Shown piece after piece: positions 1 through 6,591 of a stretch of DNA of 9,836 nt. How positions within the stretch are numbered: position 1 is the stretch's first letter; each line of letters begins with the position of its first letter. The position numbers and the translations under genes are program-made. The DNA comes from Verrucomicrobiales bacterium. Lineage in GTDB: Bacteria; Verrucomicrobiota; Verrucomicrobiia; Verrucomicrobiales; SLCJ01. A model generated the notes under the pieces. That model made no database searches. It worked only from the letters and a program-made list of their open reading frames with translations, and was not told the DNA's origin. Location: contig SLCJ01000040.1 of NCBI GenBank assembly GCA_007125835.1, forward strand, positions 1 through 9,836, written 5' to 3'.

Positions 1-1169
1 GCATCAATGAAGCTCCTGTGGAAAAGGTTGTGGAAGGGCACGCGTCGGTCGCCCTCGCTCTGGCGCAGGCGCAGCCAGTCCGGATTGCTGGCATAGGCGG
101 CCCCGCGGCTGATGCTCACCCAGCCCTCGTCGCCGATGAATGTTGTGCCGTCGTTGTGCACGTGGTCGAGATATCCCCCGGCCAGTTCCCGGGCGTGATC
201 GGCGCTGACGAAATTCATGGCCACCTTGCCCCCGAAATCCACTTCCGCATTCCAGGTGGTGCAGGCGTTGAACAGGTCCGTCGGCGGAGGAAACGTGCCA
301 GAGCCTTTGAAACGCACCGGCCCCAGCCGGTCAAAGTCCAATCCCCAGATGGCTATGTCCAGCGGATGCGCACCCCATCCGGCGATGAACCCAAGGGAGA
401 AATTCCGATAAAAATAGGAGCCCCGGCTGGTGATGAGATCCTCGGTGCACGGACGCATGGGTGCCGGGCCGAGGAAAAGGTCGTAATCGAGGCCGTCGGG
501 CACCGGAATCTCCTCCGTGCTACCCCCTCCCTCGCCTGCGGGGGCCCAGACATGAATTTCCTTCAACGTGCCGATATAGCCATTGAGTACGAGTTCAATC
601 CCACGGCGGGCCGATTCCTGACTGCGCTGCTGGGTGCCGTATTGAAAAACCGTGCCATGCTGTCGCACGGTGTCCTGCATGGCTTGGTTCTGCTGCAAGG
701 TGAATCCAAGTGGCTTTTCCAGATAAACGCCCTTGCCCGCACGCACGGCTGCAAGCCCGATGGGTACATGCCAGTGATCCGGGGTGGCGATCACAACGGC
801 ATCGATGGACTCATCCGCAAGCAGCTCCCGGAAGTCGCTGTGCAGATCCGGCTTATGCCCCTGCACTTGCTCCGCCAATTCCCCTGCACTTTCCCGCCGC
901 GAGCGGAAAGGGTCGCAAACCGCGGCGCTCACGGCCCCGCCTGCACTCATCATCAACCGCATCAAATTGCCCCCCTGGCCGCCCACGCCGATATGGCCCA
1001 GGCGGATCTGGTTCGATGGGGCCTCAGGCCCGCCAAGCAGCCGGGACGGAACAATCTGTGGCGCAGCGGCAGCCGCAATCACCCCGCCGAGAAACCGACG
1101 ACGGCTCGTGGTCGAAACATGACTTTTCTGACAGGTATTCATTGCAGAACGATCTACGGGCACAAACAT
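1..1169 (-). CDS. Gfo/Idh/MocA family oxidoreductase, Tat-exported, 3' end beyond the window
   Basis: NAD(P)-dependent sugar oxidoreductase family; the substrate cannot be told from sequence. I translated the minus strand directly: 389 codons are visible and the frame is still open at base 1, so the C-terminus is missing. A twin-arginine motif SRRRFLGG (residues 22-29) is followed by an Ala-rich hydrophobic stretch, indicating Tat export. The Rossmann core shows HIGVGGQGG (59-67), then VVIATPDHWH (125-134) and the family signature EKPLGF (151-156). The second-domain motif GAHPLDIAIWGLD (266-278) carries the likely catalytic His268 and Asp271. It is not GH109-like, since the THGLGP-type motif of that glycosidase branch is absent. 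Start: ATG at 1169 is the longest option, with a weak purine-rich AAAGAAG upstream. ATG at 1142, nine codons in, gives a more typical Tat n-region and is a real alternative. It diverges from the sialidase remnant, so both may have belonged to one glycan-use locus. Confidence 0.9.
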   Translation of the reverse strand, partial: MFVPVDRSAMNTCQKSHVSTTSRRRFLGGVIAAAAAPQIVPSRLLGGPEAPSNQIRLGHIGVGGQGGNLMRLMMSAGGAVSAAVCDPFRSRRESAGELAEQVQGHKPDLHSDFRELLADESIDAVVIATPDHWHVPIGLAAVRAGKGVYLEKPLGFTLQQNQAMQDTVRQHGTVFQYGTQQRSQESARRGIELVLNGYIGTLKEIHVWAPAGEGGGSTEEIPVPDGLDYDLFLGPAPMRPCTEDLITSRGSYFYRNFSLGFIAGWGAHPLDIAIWGLDFDRLGPVRFKGSGTFPPPTDLFNACTTWNAEVDFGGKVAMNFVSADHARELAGGYLDHVHNDGTTFIGDEGWVSISRGAAYASNPDWLRLRQSEGDRRVPFHNLFHRSFID

Positions 1170-1282
1170 GAGCTTCTTTCAGCCGTTCCGGAACAGGCAC
1201 GGGGCAGCGGCCGATTCGCCATCGGTGAGTCCAGTTCTAAAAAAACTTAAAGACGGGGCCGGCAAGTTGCGTTTTAGACTAA

Positions 1283-1981
1283 ATTGGCAGCACCCACGGG
1301 TCCGACTCCGGGGTCACAATTCATCACGGCGAGCACAAGGGTCGTCTGCTCATGCCAGCGCGGGTGTATCCTCCAGGCACCGACAACTCCGTCCCATGGC
1401 GCGGGTATATCTATAATTCCGCCATCTACAGCGACGACCACGGACGCACATGGAAAACCAGCGACCCCTTCCCCATCCTGGGCACAGGAGAAGGAACCCT
1501 CGCCGAACTGGCTGACGGGACCATCTATTACAATTCCCGCAAGCACATGCCCGGAACCGACCGCCGACGCATCGCATGGAGTAGTGACGGCGGTGCTTCC
1601 TGGCGTAATGCCAGCATCGACGACAACCTCTACGATGGCGGCGGCTTTGGCCGCGGATACGGCAATGCCGCAGGTCTCGTGCGCCTACCACTTGAATGGA
1701 CCGAGGGCAAAAATGTCCTGCTTTTCTCCAACACGGACACCCAAGGGGGAGAGCGAGAGAAGATGACCGTCTGGGCGAGCTTTGACCAAGGGAAATCGTG
1801 GCCGGTCAAACGACTGGTCTATGAAGGCCCGGCCGCTTATTCCTCGCTTGCAGTCGGCCGTCCTGGCACACCCTCGGATGGCTTGATCTTTCTCCAGTTC
1901 GAAGGAGGTCCCGAGGGCATGTATTCCGCCATTCAGCTCGCACGATTCAATCTCGCATGGCTGACCGAATCCAGCGAATGA
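1283..1981 (+). pseudogene. Sialidase (GH33-like exo-alpha-sialidase), 5'-truncated, C-terminal half only
   Basis: Would cleave terminal sialic acids, but the N-terminal half of the propeller is absent. The frame is open from 1283 (in-frame TAA at 1280) and recognisable family sequence starts near 1298, reading GSDSGVTIHHGEHKGRLL before the first ATG at 1352. Numbering from that ATG (209 residues), Asp boxes occur at 27-34 (SDDHGRTW), 77-84 (SSDGGASW) and 143-150 (SFDQGKSW). The spacings fit the known active site: Glu47 to Arg63 (16 residues, GTGEG to YYNSR), Arg135, then Tyr163 in AAYSSL 28 residues later as the likely nucleophile. Missing are the signal peptide, the RIP/FRIP arginine and the acid/base Asp. 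Full members are roughly twice this length. The retained part has no internal stop, so the loss looks recent or the product may still be made. No ribosome binding site precedes ATG 1352. I infer a dead gene. Confidence 0.72.
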
Positions 1982-2090
1982 GCGACACGCCCTCGATACA
2001 AAAACGCGTTTGCTCAATTTTATGCGCCAGCGCCGCCAGCAAAGATACGCAACAGCCAGATTAAGTAGATCGTGGCGTAATTTTATGGTT

Positions 2091-2306
2091 TCATGATGTC
2101 TTAGAAATCGTTGTGGTTGTATTGGATGACGGCGGGGTTTGATCGGCCTCGGGGTGGTGATCGGGGCTGGCGGTGTCGAAAAGTTCGCCTTGATTGGAAT
2201 GGCGCTGCCAGAGGTCGCTCATGCCGTTGCCATGCGTGTCGACTCCCGGGGACGGGGAGGACGAGGAGGCGTGCCAAATTTTCGCTGCTAAATTTTTGCC
2301 CCCCAA
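2091..2306 (-). pseudogene. Fragment resembling a thrombospondin type-3 / dockerin-like calcium-binding repeat
   Basis: A 71-codon open frame. Only its middle (about 2150-2245) looks protein-like: VDTHGNGMSDLWQR followed by GELFDTASPDHHPEAD resembles the calcium-loop repeats (DxDGNGxSDLWE...) that recur in large secreted Verrucomicrobia proteins. In that family a second Asp-rich loop normally follows at once; here the sequence breaks into a Thr/Ser-rich tail (SSNTTTTISKTS). The first 20 or so residues come from the neighbouring AT-rich repeat block and look non-coding. No signal peptide, anchor or ribosome binding site is visible. I read it as debris of a larger secreted-protein gene. A chance open frame is possible, as the call rests on about 30 residues. 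Confidence 0.3.
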
Positions 2307-2357
2307 ATTTTTGTTGAAATCATCCCAAGAATTTTCGCCTCAAAATCCTCTCAACAA
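2275..2357. repeat. AT-rich block with four AAATTTT-type words and an inverted repeat
   Basis: Four near-copies of a short word sit in otherwise GC-rich DNA: CAAATTTTCG at 2275, TAAATTTTTG at 2289, CAAATTTTTG at 2304 and GAATTTTCG at 2329. An inverted repeat TTGTTGA (2311-2317) / TCAACAA (2351-2357) spans the right part, with ATTTT/AAAAT inside it. The role is unknown; it may be the edge of a lost mobile element or a protein-binding cluster. Confidence 0.45.
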
Positions 2358-2548
2358 TCGCTGCCTTGGGCCTGGCAGGGACATCCGCTGATCCATCGCA
2401 ACCACAAACCTTTGAGTTGCAACAACCGTGCGCCTCAACATTTTCCGATCAGCCTGGCACCTCAAATTCCAAATCTCCAGCCACATCCATGACACCGATG
2501 CCGTTTCATCGCCCCCAAACACCTATAAACGCCGCCTTCAGGACACTT

Positions 2549-2574
2549 GGGACGGCTAGGAACCCCGTCCCTCC
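2549..2574 (-). repeat. REP-like hairpin with a GGAG foot
   Basis: Perfect 7-bp inverted repeat GGGACGG (2549-2555) / CCGTCCC (2565-2571) with a 9-nt loop. On the minus strand GGAG (2574-2571) directly precedes the 6-bp stem GGACGG/CCGTCC, the arrangement (tetranucleotide GTAG or GGAG at the foot of a hairpin) described for REP elements mobilised by REP-associated tyrosine transposases. It lies about 50 bp downstream of the stop of the transposase-like remnant on the same strand. No T-tract follows on either strand, so it is not an intrinsic terminator. A single copy in the window cannot prove a REP family. Confidence 0.5.
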
Positions 2575-2625
2575 GCTGATGCTCCTCCGAAACAGATGAA
2601 ACTCCCCAACCATTCCCGGCTTTCT

Positions 2626-2955
2626 CTACACCTCGGCACCACGCCGCTTCCCCGACCCCCAAAACCACTGCTGACCCGCCGCTCGCGCCGCAGCCGCCAG
2701 GCTTGCCGCGCTGCCGGCCACTCGCCAATAAAGCCGTCCATACCCACTCATCACACGCTCCCATTCCTCAACCTCCACACGCACCCCTTCCAGCACTGGC
2801 AAAGCCTCAGCCCCCAACGCTCCCTTCTTGTCCCCTCGCACACATCGCCCCGAGGCCTCGACCAGCTTCAAATAGTCCTCCTCCCCCATCTTCCACGCCA
2901 AATTCCCTCCCTTGCGTATCAGAATATTGCCTTCCATAATTTTGTTGAGCCACAA
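2626..2955 (-). pseudogene. C-terminal remnant of a REP-associated tyrosine (Y1/IS200-like) transposase
   Basis: Open frame of 109 codons from TTG at 2955. From about residue 24 it resembles the C-terminal tail that follows the Y1 domain in RAYT-type transposases: EEDYLKLVEASGRCVRGDKK, then an ALPVLEGVRVEVEEWERV segment, then a GRLYWRVAG-SAASLAAAARAAGQQW segment. This matches the pattern DYLELVDxTGR..R.DKRGAI...PILERLG...W...F...AG I recall for the family. The catalytic part (HUH motif and Tyr, normally 150 or more residues upstream) is absent; upstream lie direct repeats and then the nrdJ control region. It cannot transpose by itself. The strong purine bias of this strand fits former coding sequence. 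A REP-like hairpin just downstream supports the reading. The identification is from memory of the family pattern, with no database search. Confidence 0.5.
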
Positions 2956-2970
2956 CCCAGAAAAAGTCCA

Positions 2971-3021
2971 TCTATGAATGTCCGAGTTTGAGTGTTCCGA
3001 TCTATGGGTGTCCGAATTTGA
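2971..3021. repeat. Imperfect 21-bp direct repeat, period 30 bp
   Basis: The 21-bp stretches at 2971-2991 and 3001-3021 match at 18 of 21 positions (TCTATGAATGTCCGAG... versus TCTATGGGTGTCCGAA...). The 9-bp linker GTGTTCCGA repeats part of the unit. They sit just upstream of the transposase remnant on its strand and could be old element-end repeats. Function unknown. Confidence 0.6.
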
Positions 3022-3047
3022 GGAGGTGAGGAGGTGAGGAGGGGGCG
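3020..3047 (+). repeat. GAGGAGGT tandem repeat with a G-rich tail
   Basis: Two perfect copies of GAGGAGGT (3020-3027, 3028-3035) and a third, GAGGAGGG (3036-3043), run into GGCGGG. The tract imitates strong Shine-Dalgarno sites but does not lead into a convincing gene. Its evenly spaced GG runs could form a G-quadruplex on the plus strand. Confidence 0.65.
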
Positions 3048-3120
3048 GGATGGCTTACAATTGCCCGTCCTGTCAGGGCTGGGGAAAAATCGGCGGGAGA
3101 GCGCAAAAAAAGCTTGGATT

Positions 3121-3168
3121 TTCCCAGCTATTGTGGGACTCTCTTAAAGCGACCACAAGATATTGCGG
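3121..3168 (+). promoter_or_regulatory. Candidate tandem NrdR boxes upstream of nrdJ
   Basis: Two 16-bp sites, TTCCCAGCTATTGTGG (3121-3136) and CCACAAGATATTGCGG (3153-3168), lie 32 bp apart start to start with a 16-bp linker, about 100-150 bp before nrdJ. NrdR, the zinc-finger/ATP-cone repressor of ribonucleotide reductase genes, is known to bind tandem 16-bp boxes (roughly ACAC-ATAT-GTGT type) separated by about 15-16 bp, that is three helical turns. Box 2 is the better one: it lies in a 24-bp imperfect palindrome, GCGACC (3149-3154) / GGTCGC (3167-3172), with 10 of 12 positions pairing. Box 1 is weaker, with TCCCA/TGGGA arms. No clear -35/-10 pair could be assigned. Confidence 0.6.
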
Positions 3169-3264
3169 TCGCGTCTCTGTCGGTAGGCATACCCCCCTTG
3201 GCTTTCCGCAGTCCAACGCATCTAATCCAGGTCCTCTGCAAGGGGCCGCCAACCTTTCCGAATC

Positions 3265-6200
3265 ATGCCCACACAAGAATCAGCGCCAAGGAAAACGACA
3301 CGCACCCGATCCAGCCGTCGCAAGAAACTGACATCCGCACCGCCGAAAGGCGGCCTTTCGTTCGAGAGGGCGTTTGCCACGCCCGGGGTTTCGCCCTTCG
3401 ACGAGGTCGACTGGGAAATGCGCACGGCGACTATCCATGATGACAAGGGGGGCGTGCTTTTTGAGCAACGGGACGTGGAGGTGCCATCGACCTGGAGCGA
3501 ACTGGCGACCAAGATTGCCGTGTCGAAATACTTCTACGGCGACATTCACAACGGAACCGATCCTACCCAGGGCGGACGCGAGACGAGCATCCGCCAGCTT
3601 GTGCAGCGCGTCACTCGCACCATCACCGACTGGGGCCTGGCGGACGGCGTGTTCTCCGACGCAGCCAGCGCCGAGGCGTTCTACGACGATCTCACCTGGC
3701 TCTGCCTCAACCAGCATGGTGCGTTCAACTCACCCGTATGGTTCAATGTCGGCTTGCACCAGCAGTATGGCGTGGGGGTGGATGGTGGCGAGGGCAATTG
3801 GTGCTACGACCCTTCGCTCGGCGAAGCGCGCCGCAGCAGCACGCCCTATGAGTATCCGCAGGCCAGCGCCTGCTTCATCCAAGGGGTGAAGGACAACATG
3901 GAGGACATCATGCGCCTGGCCACTTCGGAGGCGATGCTCTTCAAATTCGGCAGCGGCACTGGCAGCGACCTTTCCACTCTGCGCTCGACGCGCGAAAAGC
4001 TCTCGGGCGGCGGCCAACCCAGCGGCCCACTCTCCTTTCTGCGCGTCTACGACCAGGTGGCCAATGTGGTCAAATCCGGCGGCAAGACACGGCGGGCGGC
4101 GAAAATGAACACGCTCAAGGACTGGCACCCCGACATCGAAGAATTCATCGAGGCGAAAAGCCTGGAGGAGAAAAAAGCCTGGGCGTTGATCGAGCAGGGG
4201 TATGACGGCAGCTTCAACGGCGAGGCCTACGGCTCGGTGATGTACCAAAACGAAAACCTCACCGTCCGCGCTTCGGATGAATTCATGGAAGCGGCCATGG
4301 GTGGGCGCGAGTGGTGGACAAGGCGTGTGATGGATGGAGAGCCCTGCGAGAAAAAGAATGCGCGTGACATGCTGCGCAAAATTGCCGAGGGCACATGGAT
4401 TTGCGGTGATCCGGGCATGCAGTTCGACACCACGATTCATTACTGGCATACCTGCAAGGGCAGCGGGCGCCAGAACTCAACCAACCCCTGCTCCGAATAC
4501 CTTTTCCTCGACGACACCGCCTGCAACCTCGCCTCGCTCAACTTGTTGCGCTTCCAAAAAGCCGATGGCTCCTTCGACAGCGGGCGTTTCCGCGCTGCCG
4601 TGCGCGTGTTTATCACAGCGCAGGAAATCCTGGTCGACCGCGCCAGCTACCCCACCAAGCCCATCGCCGAAAACTCCCACGTGTTCCGCACGCTGGGCCT
4701 CGGCTACGCCAACCTGGGGGCCTTCATCATGTCCTGCGGCCACGGCTACGACAGCGACGAAGGGCGTTCCCTCGCAGGATCTATCACAGCGATCATGACC
4801 GGCGAGGCCTACCGCCAGAGTGCGAAGCTCGCCCGCGCGCTCGGGCCGTTTCCCGGCTATCGCGACGCACGCTACGGCGATATGCGCACCACGCCGGCTG
4901 CCGACAACGTCGGCGCAATGCTCGAGGTGATGGAACAGCACCGCGACCATGTGGATCAGATCATTGACACCGCCACCTGCGCGGCGCTGAAAAACGAAGC
5001 GCGAGACATCTGGAATGAGGCTCTGGAGCTGGGTAGCGAGCACGGCTACCGCAACGCCCAGGTCACCGTGTTGGCTCCCACCGGCACCATCGGATTCCTC
5101 ATGGATTGCGACACCACCGGCATCGAACCTGACATTGCACTGGTAAAATACAAACTACTTGCCGGTGGCGGAGTGCTCAAAATCGTCAACCGCACCGTTC
5201 GCCCCGCCCTCCGCAAACTCGGCTACAACGAGCCGGAAATCGACGCAATCATCGCCCATATCGACACCCACGATACCATTGAGGATGTGACTGGAGAGGC
5301 TGGACGCACCGTGCCGTCCGGCCTGCGTCCAGAGCATCTGCCCATTTTCGATTGCGCTTTCCAGGCCGCCAAAGGGAGCCGCTCACTGCATTATCGCGGG
5401 CACTTGCGCATGATGGCGGCGGCGCAGCCGTTTCTCTCTGGAGCGATTTCCAAGACCGTGAACCTGCCCGAGTCGGCCACGATTGAGGACATCATGAACG
5501 CTTACATCGAGGGCTGGCAGCTTGGCCTGAAGGCGGTGGCCATCTACCGCGATGGCAGCAAGCGCTCGGCGCCACTGGCCACCAAAGAAGGCGGCAACAC
5601 CCGGGGAAGCGGAACGGAACGTGAGCAGCAGGCTCTTCAGGCGCGGATCAAGGAACTCGAAGCGGAGGTCGCCCACCTCAAGACCCAAGTCGACATGCCC
5701 GCGCGCCGCAACTTGCCCGAGACAAGGATGTCGCTCACCCACAAATTCGAAGTGGCCGGCCACGAGGGATACATCACCGTAGGCCTGTATTCTGACGGCC
5801 AGCCGGGCGAGCTGTTTATCCAGATGAGCAAGGAAGGCAGTACCATAGGCGGGCTGATGGACAGCGTGGCCACACTCACCTCGATGAGCCTGCAATACGG
5901 TGTGCCGCTTGAGCATTTGGTAAACAAGTTCGCATACCAAAGATTTGAGCCCAGCGGATTCACCAAGAACCCGGACATCCGCACCGCTTTTTCCCTCACC
6001 GACTACATTTTCCGCTGGCTTGGATGCCAATTCATCAAGGGCTACCGCGAGGCCACCTCGCCGTATCACGGCCAGGAGGAGTTGCCCATCCCGGAGCTGA
6101 AGGAAATGGAGAAAAAGGCGATCAACCGCCCGGTCACCGACCTCCCCGTGGTGGCGGATTCGGATGCTGACACCTCCTCGCCAACCACCGACGGCGGGCG

Positions 6201-6327
6201 CGTCCGCGCCGCCATCGGCCAGGCCTATATGGGCGTGATTTGCTCGCATTGCGGATCGGATAAAGTGATCCGCGCCGGGGCCTGCGGGGTTTGCACCGAG
6301 TGCGGCACATCGCAGGGTTGCAGTTAG
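3265..6327 (+). CDS. nrdJ: Adenosylcobalamin-dependent (class II) ribonucleotide reductase, 1020 aa
   Basis: Reduces ribonucleotides to deoxyribonucleotides for DNA synthesis using a B12-generated thiyl radical; cytoplasmic, needs no separate radical subunit. After a basic 25-residue N-terminus the core starts at ERAFATPGVSPFDEVDWE. FNSPVWFN is at 154-161. Cys203 (ASACFIQ) and Cys420 (TACNLASLNL) fit the active-site redox pair, and Asn407-Cys409-Glu411 (NPCSE) the catalytic triad. The 11-residue gap Cys409-Cys420 equals that of the Lactobacillus leichmannii enzyme (408/419). The phosphate-binding PTGTIG lies at 605-610. A Glu/Lys-rich, probably coiled-coil, linker (about 785-810) leads to the conserved extension THKFEVAGHEGYITVGLYSDG. 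The C-terminus holds CSHC (993-996), CGVC (1007-1010), then Cys1013 and Cys1019, the swinging cysteines that re-reduce the active site. All key residues are present. Start ATG 3265 lacks a clear Shine-Dalgarno site. Candidate NrdR boxes lie upstream. Confidence 0.97.
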   Translation: MPTQESAPRKTTRTRSSRRKKLTSAPPKGGLSFERAFATPGVSPFDEVDWEMRTATIHDDKGGVLFEQRDVEVPSTWSELATKIAVSKYFYGDIHNGTDPTQGGRETSIRQLVQRVTRTITDWGLADGVFSDAASAEAFYDDLTWLCLNQHGAFNSPVWFNVGLHQQYGVGVDGGEGNWCYDPSLGEARRSSTPYEYPQASACFIQGVKDNMEDIMRLATSEAMLFKFGSGTGSDLSTLRSTREKLSGGGQPSGPLSFLRVYDQVANVVKSGGKTRRAAKMNTLKDWHPDIEEFIEAKSLEEKKAWALIEQGYDGSFNGEAYGSVMYQNENLTVRASDEFMEAAMGGREWWTRRVMDGEPCEKKNARDMLRKIAEGTWICGDPGMQFDTTIHYWHTCKGSGRQNSTNPCSEYLFLDDTACNLASLNLLRFQKADGSFDSGRFRAAVRVFITAQEILVDRASYPTKPIAENSHVFRTLGLGYANLGAFIMSCGHGYDSDEGRSLAGSITAIMTGEAYRQSAKLARALGPFPGYRDARYGDMRTTPAADNVGAMLEVMEQHRDHVDQIIDTATCAALKNEARDIWNEALELGSEHGYRNAQVTVLAPTGTIGFLMDCDTTGIEPDIALVKYKLLAGGGVLKIVNRTVRPALRKLGYNEPEIDAIIAHIDTHDTIEDVTGEAGRTVPSGLRPEHLPIFDCAFQAAKGSRSLHYRGHLRMMAAAQPFLSGAISKTVNLPESATIEDIMNAYIEGWQLGLKAVAIYRDGSKRSAPLATKEGGNTRGSGTEREQQALQARIKELEAEVAHLKTQVDMPARRNLPETRMSLTHKFEVAGHEGYITVGLYSDGQPGELFIQMSKEGSTIGGLMDSVATLTSMSLQYGVPLEHLVNKFAYQRFEPSGFTKNPDIRTAFSLTDYIFRWLGCQFIKGYREATSPYHGQEELPIPELKEMEKKAINRPVTDLPVVADSDADTSSPTTDGGRVRAAIGQAYMGVICSHCGSDKVIRAGACGVCTECGTSQGCS

Positions 6328-6493
6328 AGAGGTGCATGGCCGACATCCAGGCGGCGGTGGCGCTTGTCCGCAAGGTGGTTACGCTGTGAGGCCATCCGGC
6401 GGGAGAGTGCCCCAAGAGAATGGCTCGCCAAGTTCAGGTCGCACCCAAAAGCGCAACGCAATGCCGACGCGGATGATGCCCTGCGCATCGAGG

Positions 6494-6522
6494 TTGATTT
6501 TTTTTGCAGGCAGTTGAATAAG
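6494..6522 (+). promoter_or_regulatory. Candidate sigma-70 promoter of the histidine-rich gene
   Basis: TTGATT (6494-6499) and AATAAG (6517-6522) are separated by 17 bp; each matches four of six consensus bases. The 263-bp gap after nrdJ holds little else: a T8 run inside the spacer and a weak GATGC/GCATC hairpin just before it, which could weakly terminate nrdJ. The predicted leader is about 60 nt. Confidence 0.35.
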
Positions 6523-6591
6523 CGTGCGCCTGCCGCCGTCCATGATGCCGGAACCATTTGCTTTCCACCCCTAACCCCAAAAACCAGAAAA

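Noticed and set aside
18..1250. 410-codon open frame on the plus strand
   Set aside because: It is antisense to the Gfo/Idh/MocA gene, whose minus-strand translation shows Tat, Rossmann, EKP and GAHPLD motifs; the plus product has no recognisable domain.
2462..2764. 100-codon minus-strand ORF, and plus-strand ORF 2596-2991
   Set aside because: Both are alternative frames of the transposase remnant region; Pro/Ser/His- and Gly-rich products reflect biased composition, not proteins.
3169..3264. Cobalamin riboswitch before the B12-dependent nrdJ
   Set aside because: The conserved B12-box core (GCCACTG-like) and its surrounding helices are not visible, and the leader is short.
3050..3331. 93-codon ORF starting after the GAGGAGGT tract (MAYNCPSCQGWG...)
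   Set aside because: Despite strong Shine-Dalgarno-like sequence and a CxxC, it runs through the NrdR-box region and into nrdJ in another frame, and the product looks like non-coding translation.
5383..6249. 288-codon minus-strand ORF
   Set aside because: Antisense shadow of nrdJ, where the plus frame has full conserved motifs to the terminal cysteines.
6364..6591. N-terminal extension of the histidine-rich protein by 76 codons
   Set aside because: The extension would bury an intact signal peptide that begins at ATG 6592, and it is unlike a coding region.
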